Part shown: positions 44,039 through 54,309 of the stretch, in pieces
How the letters are laid out: each line of letters opens with the position of its first letter
How positions within the stretch are numbered: the first letter of the stretch is position 1
Assembly: GCF_030272615.1 (NCBI RefSeq)
Contig: NC_081407.1
Span: forward strand, 98,191,897 to 98,255,896
Length of the DNA: 64,000 bases
Source of the DNA: Cryptomeria japonica
Taxonomy: Eukaryota; Streptophyta; Pinopsida; Cupressales; Cupressaceae
Reading direction: 5' to 3'
Notes under the pieces: model-generated
What the model was told of the DNA's origin: nothing
What the model saw: the letters and a program-made list of their open reading frames with translations, nothing else
Database searches by the model: none
Translations under genes and position numbers: made by a program

Positions 44039-47000
44039 TCACCACTCTAGATGTGCTGCTAAGAAATTTAGGATAACCTGAAAGTGTGGGAGTCCAATGT
44101 GTAGGATGTGTTGCTTCCAAACTTCCTTGTCCATGCTCACCTGCATAAATTTTGCTTTATGTGTTGCCAAGTGATCAAAGCAAACTGTCAGCATTGATTC
44201 TATCCTGGCCACTTTAGAAAAGTCATTCGTGGTTAGAGACTTTGTCTCTTTAACAAGTTTTATCCTTTCTTTGAAGATCTTGGCCATATCGGCTGCAAGT
44301 TCAATTGTCTGTCCATCCTCCTTTAAGAGTTGTATATCGATGCACTTTAGATCTTTCTGCATTGTATCAATTAGTTCCATCAATCCTTTAAGCAATTTGG
44401 CAGATTCTTCATGTCCTTGCTTGATGATAGAATTCCTCCATTCGACATTCTTCTTTGGCACATACAACACGTTGTCATCCAGGTTTTCTATTGGCTTCTC
44501 ATTTAGGAATTTCATAGTGCCAAATTTTTGTACCTCATTCATCTGTGCTAAGACCACTACCCATTTGATTCTTTCCTTTTCTCATGCAAAGACTTCTAGT
44601 TCTAACTCTTTGCTCACAGTTATGGCATTGCCATATGCTTTGACCAAGCTAGCAATGTAGTCCATACCCTGTTATACTATAGAATCAAGCCATTCATTGA
44701 ATACTTCAGCTATCATGCGGCTCCTTTGGACTTGATCTAATAGTTTTTGATTCACCGATGATTTGGGATCGAAGGACAATGTCATCTGGGCCAGGGGTTG
44801 AGGACTCAGATGATGTATGGCATTGATGTACTCTGCCATTTGAGTGACTACCTATTTCAACTCCTTTTTGTCCTTCTTGTCCTTCCAAGATTTGGATATC
44901 ATCCTCTTTGTGGAAGATTCCAGATGTTTAGCATCTACAACCCTTGAAGTAACTCCCAGGTCGATTTTCTCCATAGTAAAATCATCTCTAGTGGACTTTT
45001 CTAGATCTTTATCTGAGATGGGCTTAGCTACTTCAGCTATCCAATGACCTGTTTCCTCATCAATTTCCATCATAGCCTGCGTTTTGAGCTTCTTGGGTTT
45101 AGATATTTTCCCAAGACACTTGCTTACCATATCCTCCATAGGAATTGTAATAGGAACAATGTTATGTTTCTTCCCAATCGAAGCCCCTAGCCACCAGGAA
45201 GTGCTGTAAGCTTCTTTAGGCGATGGAGGTGTCTGAGCATCTGGAGGGTTGACAATAGTCATAGTGCTCATTGGATTTGGCTCTTCTTCACATTCCTTAC
45301 CAGCATCCATATCCTACACTGGAGGGTTACTCAACACTTGTTGATCCATTGTCACTTTAGTTTCTTCACTTGGATCCAATTCCACAACGATTTGATTCAC
45401 CACTAGTTCTTTGTTCTTCTTTTTTCTCCTTGAGCGAGTAACTTGAATTGCTAAAGAACTCAGTGGAGACCTCTTCGATCTTTTGGGTTGAATCTCTTCA
45501 ATAATTGGCCTAGTATCACTTGCAATATCAACAATCTTATTAGAGGAGGAAGTAGGAATGTGAGTTGTAGCATGTGGACCAATTGTTAATTCATGGGGAG
45601 TCATGATTGACTCCTTTCTAAACTTTCGATCCCTTAGCCATTTTTTTGTTCTTCTTATGACATTGAAGGACTTGGCTTGAATGTTTTCTTCTTCTCTTCT
45701 ATCCCAGTCAATTTTAGGAATTGGTTGTCCTTGAACACTTTCACTGAATTCGGGATCCAAGACATCTTCCCCTTCTTCTTATTGTACACCTGATACATTA
45801 ATGGGAAGCTTCATGATAATAACTTGCTATAAAGTGAACCTTGACCATAATCTCCTCCTCACTTCAAATTTGTGTCCACAGTTTTCCCAATAATCTTCCA
45901 ACTAAAGTTCATGGAAGAAATAGTCATCCACATTTAGATTTTCTACAACATATCTCCTATTGTCAAACTTTCGCCTGGCAATGTAAGGCTGCAAATTCAT
46001 TTTCTTGAACTCCAATTCTAGGTTCAAGGCATCAGATACAGATTTAAAACTGTAATAACCAAGTTCAATAGGAAAAACAACTCCAGATTTACCCTTTGTT
46101 CCTAACTTTTTGTCAATGTGAGCCAATTTTCTACTTACCTCAATTAGCACATAACTGTCAAAGGCATATATGGGTAATCTGAATGGCTCACCTTCAAAAC
46201 CACCCACTTGGATATAAGTAAATCTAGGAGATTGAATGAAATAGCTTCCATATATGCTAATCAACTCCATGGTTTCTACTGACATTTTTTTATTAACGTT
46301 TCCTTGCAATTCAAAGGCAAGCCTTCCTGCGAAAACATCATTCCATCTAGTGAAATGCTCTGCGTATTTCTATTGTTGCAGGTAAGGATAATAGTCATAA
46401 ACCATCATGTCGTCTACCCAAGGCTCATTATGCAATCCTTGCCAGTCTCTATTACAGGCCAATATATAGAATAAATATGAAGACATGTGAAAGCTAGACA
46501 TCCCAACAAAGTTTCTCAAACCCTCATGGAGCCTTTTAGCGACAACCTGCACCCAGTCAAGGTATTTTTCACCACCTAATAACACCTGGATATAGAAGTA
46601 CATCCAATCCTCCCAGTAGAAAGAGTGTGAGTTCCCTTTAAGTATATTCAATAGTATGACAATATCTCGCACCTCTATGATGAAATGTTCTCTGGTAAGA
46701 GGCTTAGGTAATCAGGACCCCCTTTTTTGAACTTTTAAAAGTCAATTCCTTGCAATAACGCTTCTATATGTGCTTTTCTTCTCAAAGAAAAATGCATATG
46801 AGGTCCCAATTGACCAGTCTTCGTACAACTCCTTATGTGGGATTCCCATTGCAGCCATTACTGTCTCTCTATTAATCTCTACTAACAGCTTGCCACTGCT
46901 AGTTCTAATGCACCTACTATCAACATCATATCTATTCATGTTTTCTATTACTAAATCTGGACAAGGAGCGACAATTGGAAAAGCAACAACTTCTATCAGA

Positions 47001-47197
47001 CCACTTCTAACTATCCTCTCCATCATTGAACCTAGCCCAGGGTTTTTATCTCTCTCTAATAAATCTCCCAAGTCAGCTTGGGCCAAAGAGGTGTTGCTCA
47101 ACTCTGGAAGTATACTAACCAGGCATGATGTATGACCCAATTTTGGAAGAGTCGGCCTCATTGTGGCCACTTTTACATTTATCAAACAATTCCTAAA
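44039..47197 (-). pseudogene. Large unknown protein, about 1050 codons, nonsense-riddled
   Basis: One - strand reading frame runs from about 47197 to 44039 with no frameshift, broken by about ten stops (for example 46742, 46370, 45902, 45314, 44852). N-terminal part: a folded-looking, aromatic-rich region (DLLERDKNPGLGSMMERIVR, VMAAMGIPHKELYEDWSIGT, FYWEDWMYFYIQVLLGGEKY, WVDDMMVYDYYPYL). Middle: basic and low-complexity (45200-45760, KRSKRSPLSSLAIQVTRSRR). C-terminal: helical, charged (LLKGLMELIDTMQKDLKCID) with coiled-coil character. I do not recognise the family. Its N-terminal half has the feel of transposon- or virus-capsid-associated plant ORFs, but no motif proves it. A splice-acceptor-like TCCTGTTTAG lies at 47198-47207 on the - strand, so an upstream exon is possible. 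Confidence 0.7.
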
Positions 47198-47660
47198 CAG
47201 GACAAAATTTATTCCAAAACAAAAGATTTCTCCTACACTGACTAACCTTCTGAGCTAATAAAACAGTAGAGGGAAATTATCAAAACTCACTTGTAACCAC
47301 CATGAAACCAGTGAAACACTCGGAAGAATGGAGCTGAAATTACCTTTGGTGTCTCTGGCTCCTTCAATACTAGCAGCTACAACTTTTACAACTTGAGAAT
47401 TCACATGTTAAAGAAAAATGGAAAAACAACTAAGTAACATCTACACATGCCTCATAATGATTCATTTGAACGTGTGAGATAACCAGTGATATGATAGGAA
47501 CCTGACACTTTCTTAATTACCCATCAACTCCGTACAAACGATTAATGATTTCATGATTTCTTTCCAAATTTAGAATTTTAAATTATAAGATGCCGAGAAT
47601 ATTCCTTTTTGTTTCGCCACCTTCAATGTTATTAAAGTCCTCGAGGTCAAACTTGGAATA

Positions 47661-48081
47661 AACTTTTGAACTTTGAACCAACTTGCAAGGAGTTCAAAAG
47701 TTCAAGTTCAATTCAAGAAAAAAAAAAGAATTCTCAACTTGCGACTCGACACAACACCGGGAACGAGCTTTATCAAACATAAAGGGAGACTTTGAACCTT
47801 GAACCTCGAACCGATTTGCAAATGGTTCAAATTTCAAGTTCGGGACCAACTTAACACATTCACACTTGCTCGTTTATTAACATTACAAGGTCGTGACCCA
47901 CGCAAGAGGACCAGTTGAACCTTGAACCTTGAACCAAAAAGGTTCAATGGTTCAAGTTCAATGCAAATTGCAACAAAGCGCTTGCCTTACCATAAAACAA
48001 AGTCGCAAAGAGAATTCCTTAAAGCATGTTTTGAACTTTGTACCTTGAACTTTTAAAAGGTTCAATGACTCGAGTTCAAAG
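47661..48081. repeat. Four spaced hairpins built from GAACCTT / GGTTCAA words
   Basis: Four units at about 47661-47716, 47791-47843, 47915-47962 and 48029-48081, spaced 114-130 bp. Each has a left arm of repeated TTGAAC(C/T)T words and a right arm of GGTTCAA-type words around a short centre. The third is clearest: TTGAACC, loop AAAAA, GGTTCAA, with the pairing extended by a second and third repeat of the word. Function unknown. It lies on the 5' side of the unknown pseudogene. Confidence 0.75.
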
Positions 48082-48549
48082 AAAGGAAATATAAGACCGA
48101 AAGAGGAAAGAAACACCAAAAGGCGACCTCTGAGTTTGAAATTTTAATGAAAAATTGGGGGGATGCTAACAGTCTCCACTAGTCATGTGAGGTTTTCAAC
48201 ATGTTGGTTGAAAATTTTGTACACTTGGGGAAATATACAAAATTGTGGCTTCAACCATAGCGTGTGAGTAAAACTCTCCTAATTAAGGGAAGGCTCCCCC
48301 TATCTACAAACTAAACTAATCTAGTATGGGTGGGACAAAAGTCTTTCTTCTTCTTTCAAGAAAAACTATACTCTTTTCTCTTCTTAGAAAAGTAATAGCA
48401 ACTGGGAACATAAAGGGAAGCAAAGTTTCCATGAAGGCACAAAGACCTCTGTCACTTCCCCGGGACGAGAAAACAGAAAGAAAGCTCAAAGTCTTCAACT
48501 ATCTATCCTCCTATCAACCTTTTTAGATGATTTTCTGCTAACTAAGCAC

Positions 48550-48770
48550 AATATGTAGCAGCTCAAAGTATAACTACATGATGCCCTTCAACTCACATGC
48601 ACAAGTCTTAAAAATAGAAGCAACACAAAGTCTACAAGCTATCTTGCCACTTTAGCTTTCCACATTAGTTTCAGATATGATAAGCAGCTCAAAGTCTACA
48701 AGACCGAAACTGAAAACCAAACATATAACTCTAAATACAATTAGCAGCTCAAAGTCTGCAAGATTGCATT
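48550..48770. repeat. Dispersed repeat AGCAGCTCAAAGTCTACAAG
   Basis: The 20-mer or a close variant occurs near 48557, 48622, 48683 and 48743, about 60 bp apart. Spacers are not obviously similar. Confidence 0.7.
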
Positions 48771-49153
48771 TAAATCCCTCTTTCACAATAGAACAAAACT
48801 CACAATCAACTCTAGAAAATGTCGTCACATAACAACTTGAATTGGCATAAAGTCTCAACACAACTTGCCTCTTTTATTGAAAGCAATATGATTTACATCT
48901 AAACTCAAAATCTTAAAGTGCATATACAAACTGGTAGAATTTTGTTGCATTTCCAAAAAGATCCTTATTTACAAATGAGGGTCCTCCTTATATAGGAAAA
49001 GAAGTTGAGAAAAATGTGGGCACAGTTGACTAATTCAACTGCACAGTCCCACTTGACTACAACTTCAGTAGAAAGAAAATATGCAGCTGCAAGAAAACTT
49101 GCAGCATCTAACAATGCAACTACATGAAAAGAAAGTGTCAAAAAGAGGACACT

Positions 49154-49363
49154 TTATTCATATTTCTCCTCCTCATTGGATTTTTGAAATTCTTCAAACC
49201 GAGCTAAAGCAACTTGCATCTTAGCTTTGTCTAGCGCCATATCAACAATATCATCAACGCATCTTCTTTTCTCTGTCGATTTGTTGGGAGAGGGCTCAGA
49301 CATTTCAACATGGATCATTACTGTTTTGAAAATGATCACCATCAGATCAACAAATTTCATCAA
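49154..49363 (-). other. Short open frame of unknown status
   Basis: The - strand contains MSEPSPNKSTEKRRCVDDIV and DMALDKAKMQVALARFEEFQ followed by an acidic end, 50-69 codons. The amphipathic, charged composition is protein-like and the strand agrees with the unknown pseudogene downstream. It could be an upstream exon or a separate small gene. Not recognised. Confidence 0.35.
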
Positions 49364-49415
49364 TCAGAACAAGAAATAGGAGTCAGAAATGACTTAGGAG
49401 ACAAAAAGGGAAAAA

Positions 49416-50970
49416 CTTGCAGGTCGGACTTTAAAGTCCGAACTGCAAGTTCAAACAACATCATACCCAAGTCAGACTTTAAAAAGTTTGATTTGCAAGG
49501 GAAAAACTTGACAAGAAACTACATGTTGGACTTTAAAGTCCGATCTGCAGCCTAGGAAGGAAACTCAAAATTCGCACATCGGACTTTAAAGTCCAATGTG
49601 CAAGGAAAATCAAGCAAAGATTGCATGTCGGACTTTAAAGTCCGATATGCGAGAAGGGCAAAACTTAACTTGCAAGCTGGGAAAAATTCCTCGACTTGCA
49701 CATAGACCTGCAGGTCGGGAAAAATTCCCCGACCTGCACATGGACCTTGGCAAATTGAAACTGTATATGGTGAAAATGGACAACAATAATAACAATATTG
49801 AAAGGCTAAATGAATCCAACCACAAAACCCTAGCCTAACAATCAACAAAGATCCACCATAACATATGAAGATTACCTAAGACAATGCAAAATAAAACAAA
49901 ATCACAAAGATTATACCATCACATGTCCAATAGGGTTTTGATCTCCATTCTTCCTATCTCCATTGATCTTGCTTGATATATTTGCTCTCAGATTTTTATA
50001 TACACAAGAGCTCAACAAAGAATGGAATGTGGTTGCAAGTAGGATCGTAGTGTAGCCAAGTCTTCAAGATTAGTCATTAGGGTTTGATACTGAAGAAAGC
50101 ATCTCCTTAAATAGAAGACACAATATGAAATGGAGGGATAAGATTGAGAGGTGTAAAAAGAGAGGTCGGCTAGGATTAGAGGGTAGGTAAAAGAAATAGT
50201 AAAATAATGAAAGAGGTAGGTAGTGTATGAATTAAGAGATGAATGACATGTGTCATGGGTAGAAAAGGCTAATGAATTAATTAAATAAATAAATATTTAT
50301 TTAATTAATAGAAGAAGTAAGATAATTAAATAAATAAAATATTTATTTAATTTAGGAAAAGGATAATTTAAATAAATAAATGTATTTATTTAAATGAGAA
50401 ATAAGGCTAGAAGAGGATAAATGAATTAATTAAATAAATAAAGATTTATTTAATTAATAGAAGAATTAGGCTTAGATAATTAAATAAATAAAATATTTAT
50501 TTAATTAGACTGGACAATTTTGGGTGTCTACAGAAACAAAAATAATCATGCAGGAAAATACTCCTTGCAAGTCGGACTTTAAAGCCCGACATGCAACTTC
50601 CTTCTTGCTAAACTGCACATCGGACTTTAAAGTCCGATGTGCAAGGGAAAAGTCCCTGTAGGTCGGCTTTAAAGTCCACTCTGTAGGAAAAGAATTGCCT
50701 GCAAGTCGGACTTTAAAGTCTGATCTGCAGGGAAAGAACCAAAACATTGCACATCGGACTTTAAAGTCTAATGTGCAATTCTAACAAAGAAAAACCCTGC
50801 AGGTCGGACTTTAAAGTCCGATCAGTAGAGAAGAACTACCTGCAGGTCAGACTTTAAAGTCCGATCTGTAGGGAAAGAACCAAAACATTGCACATCGAAC
50901 TTTAGAGTCCGATGTACAATTCTATCTAAGAAACACCCTGTAGGTCGGACTTTAAAGTCTGACCTGCAAG
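49416..50970. repeat. Array of about 16 palindromes with core TCGGACTTTAAAGTCCGA
   Basis: Units at about 49416, 49466, 49522, 49574, 49622, 49668, 49709, then (after the solo LTR) 50564, 50614, 50655, 50698, 50747, 50797, 50839, 50887 and 50937. Most contain the 18-nt palindrome TCGGACTTTAAAGTCCGA or a one- to three-base variant, extended by matching arms such as TGCACA/TGTGCA or CTGCAG/CTGCAG. The unit at 50614-50643 is a perfect 30-nt palindrome. Two units (49668, 49709) keep the arms but have a different core around GGGAAAAATTCCC. Spacing is 41-56 bp. Part of the right half (about 50731-50950) shows a 140-bp, three-unit higher-order repeat. Confidence 0.92.
49762..50532 (-). repeat. Solo LTR of a gypsy element (771 bp) inside the palindrome array
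   Basis: On the - strand it begins TGTAGACACCC at 50532, the same terminal word as the giant gypsy LTR; on the + strand its left end is TGTATATGG. GAAAC flanks both sides (49757-49761 and 50533-50537). The U3 part (about 50270-50520) is built of five A/T palindromes. A TATA-like CTATTTAAGG lies on the - strand near 50107. No PBS or PPT adjoins it, so it is a solo LTR. Confidence 0.92.
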
Positions 50971-52619
50971 CAAAACTGCAAAATCTAAAAAACCTTAAAA
51001 ATGAGAAAAACAAAAGACGAAAAGCAAAAGAGGCTAACCGACGAAGTCAATCAACCTTTCCTGGAGGACATGAGGCACGAAACAGACCAGTTTTGTAGGG
51101 TTGCCTCATAATTTTAGCCACGCTAAAATTGAGGACAACACAACACAGTATTCAATATATCAGAACTATGACTTGGTTATCAAATCTCCTCTTCCAAGCA
51201 ACGCTCTATATACAAATCCATAAGGTTATTTTATGCCCAAAATATCTTTTATTTGAGGTAATATTACAATAAATTTACCCTAATTCCCATATTGGGTGAT
51301 CTTTAGACCATCAAAAAGATTCAAAGAGAGACCTACAACTTATCTATTATATGTTTTTATGGTTTCATAGAATTTTTTTATTTATTAAAAAAATATTTTA
51401 ACATTTTTACCATGACTTTTAAGTTGGCCTCTATTTCAAGTGATTCATATATTAGTAGAAAGTCATTAAAGAGAACTACAAAAAAATGTCATACACATTT
51501 GATAATTCCCTAAGAATTGTTTAAGATGTGCAAAAATAATAAATTAAAATCTTTTGATGTATTTTTAAATCTCATTTTTAAAATTATCATTCAAATCCAT
51601 TAGAATTGATCAAAAGTGTACAACAAAAGAGTCATTAAAATGATAGGTTGGAGTGAGAAGTTATGTGAAAATTACTAAGGTTCCTTTTAGCGTCAAAAGA
51701 TTCTTTTTTTACATAGGAATAAATCTACACAAAATTGTTGAAAATTTATAATGGAAAAGTTATAGGACTCTTTAATATATTTCTAATGGTCCAGAGAACT
51801 TCCAAAATAAGGATCAAGGTAAAAAGTTAAGATAAAATTATGAAATATTCCTTAGTAGGAGAAGTATTGGGGGTGGAATAATCCTATGACTCATTTTGGG
51901 GAATGATGAATCTCAATGCCAAATTCAAGAGTTGATTGATTGAAGAGGCTACAAGTTGCATTAGTCAACCATCAATTCATTTGGTAATTACCATTCTAGA
52001 CTTGTACACCCACAACTTTGTTGATTAGGCACTACTTTACTCACACATATTTTGCATAGACATACACAACTCACACAAGGTACATAAGCTAGAAAAGAAT
52101 ATTTTTTAGATATGTTTTCTTTACACACTTAGACATATTTGCATTCCAATAGGTGCACTGTGACAATACTTGATTTGGAAGGTCTATTGCTCCCAAATGG
52201 TAAATCAACTTGTCATTGCCAAAACACTTGGGATGCTTCAATAGAAATTTATTGGCCTCACATATGCACCATCATTAATCACCAAGTCTTCCAAAAAGGC
52301 ATTGGGATTCTACACTCCTTTAGCAATATTGCAATGCCCTTGGTAGTCAATTATTATGGATTTCCTCAATGGCTTTCCACCCATGAAGCATTGACATGAC
52401 TTTATTTTTTGTCATTGACAAGTTATCCTAAATGGCCATAATAGTCACTTGTAAGAAAATACTCATAGTGACCAGTGTCCAATACTATGCACATCTTCTT
52501 CAATCATGTGTGGATTCATTTCAAGTGCTTAATGTCCCTTGTCTTTAATTGTGACCAAATATTTGTTAGAACTCTTTGGAAAAATCTAGGCCATGTTGGT
52601 CACACAATTGGAATACTAG
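50971..52619. other. No recognised gene; AT-rich spacer
   Basis: Only short frames (for example 52139-52399, 86 codons, not recognised). A small inverted repeat TTTTAGC-CACGCTAAAA occurs near 51113-51130. No element boundaries found. Confidence 0.4.
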
Positions 52620-54241
52620 TGTAGGAGCCCCTAACATGAAGACAACTTGGAGGACACCATGGAAGAATGAAAAGGAGGTGTATGGGTCTAATACACTCAA
52701 TTTTGACATTTTAAAGTCAAATATGGCAATTCATTGTAATGATTCTAATGTAATGGTTAATTGTCCTGATGGGCCTAATAGGACCATAGGACTAAATATG
52801 GGATTTCATGGTTATAGGATTGGGAAGGGTCTTAAGAGTGTTTAGACCTCTTGAATAAAGCATTTTGATCCTTTAAGAGTCATTAGCTTAGGGTAGAAGT
52901 CATAATAGGTTGTTTAATAGGAGTCTTTAATTCAAATATTTGAATATTAACAGCTAGTGCCATTTTGGTGGGAAATGACAAAATAGGCTTGTTAATAATT
53001 TGTAATGACAAATAACTACATCGATCAGTTGGGGAAATTGTTGGAGGCCTACTTAAAGCCCTGGGAGGCATTTGTGTGAGAGGGGGAGAGCACAAGAAAG
53101 TACAGATTGTATGGACTGTAACTCAATAGCAATAAACTCATTTATTTTTCTACAGATCTATGGTTTATATGCTTTCTTTGTACTAAAGTAGTTTTGCTAT
53201 TGGTTTTGTAATGAAGTGAGGATAGTTTCTATGCATCATTACATGTTTGTAATCTGTTGAAGGTTCAATAAACCTAGAATCACACATTGTATTGTACATT
53301 CCTAAGTCTACAGTCTTTTATTTATTATTTTATTGGTTTCCTTTGACATAATGATCCAACCATAGATGTAAGACTCTGTTTCCTATGGATTAAATCAACC
53401 CTAACTTGTATCATACATTCCCAACAATTTAATGACAAGAAGAAGAGAAATTTTGGTGTACATCGGGAAAGATTAACTAAAAATGCATGGTTTTTGTGCC
53501 ATTGTTATATCAAAAATAGATCGGCCTTAAGGAGGGGCTATTTTTATGTTTGAAACAGTAAGAGTATGTTAGGGGCATGGTGAATCAACCTTCATTTGAT
53601 TCTGGAAGTGTGTTTGGATGAGTTTTTGAGCAAGCCCTAGGTTTAAGGGTGAATTAGTGAGGGTTTTGGGGTTAGGTCATATAGAAGCCTTACCTGACCA
53701 TACAACCTAGAAAAACCTTGGTTTTGGATCATAACCAAAGACTGTATGGAAGGGTTCTTTCTGAAGATGTGTTTTGAAAGTACTTCCTTTACAAATGTGG
53801 TCAAATTAGCTTATCGGATATAGAGGACAGTGAGTTTTTGAGATTTTTGGTCTAAAGTAACAGTACTTGAGTTTTGGATATGTTATTTTTGGCTAAAAAG
53901 GGTATCTGGATATGTGATTTGTTTCTATAGTGATTTCCAACTTTGGGGAGATAATCGCCTAAAACAACGTTTGCAGGGCTAGTAGGAGCCTAGGCCTAGT
54001 TTCAGGCTAATACTTGAGTTGTCTTGACAAATGGAGTCTTGATGTATTATGAACCTTAGAAACATGTTGTTTGGGAGTTTTTAATTGATGTAGAGGTATA
54101 TGATCCACTTGGCTTAGTCAAGGACAAGTTTTTAGCCTCTTAGAGGCATTAGATGCACTTGAATCACCTTAGGAGTGTGGGGTTTGGGTTTTAATCATAT
54201 ATTTATCTACAAGTTTTGCAATTACTCCTCTTGCCTCTACA
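52620..54241 (+). repeat. 5' LTR of gag-protease element (1622 bp)
   Basis: Begins TGTAGGAGCCCC and ends CTCTACA just before the PBS. Repeated at 56339-57948 over its full length. Confidence 0.92.
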
Positions 54242-54247
54242 TCAGAT

Positions 54248-54259
54248 TGGTATCAGAGT
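54248..54259 (+). other. Primer binding site (tRNA-iMet)
   Basis: TGGTATCAGAGT follows the LTR end by six bases. It differs from the plant consensus at the last base only. Confidence 0.85.
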
Positions 54260-54309
54260 AGTGAATAGATCTTTGAGGAAGGTTTTGATAAGATTGCACC
54301 TAAAAATCA

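Noticed and set aside
49552-49848. Protein-coding repeats reading RTLKSDVQ / SDFKVR on both strands
   Set aside because: The similar peptides on the two strands are a by-product of the palindromic DNA core, and frames do not stay open across the array.
49416-50970. CRISPR array
   Set aside because: Regular palindromic repeats with spacers resemble one, but the context is plant nuclear DNA with LTR elements, repeats are degenerate, spacers are partly repeated (140-bp higher-order unit), and no cas genes exist nearby.
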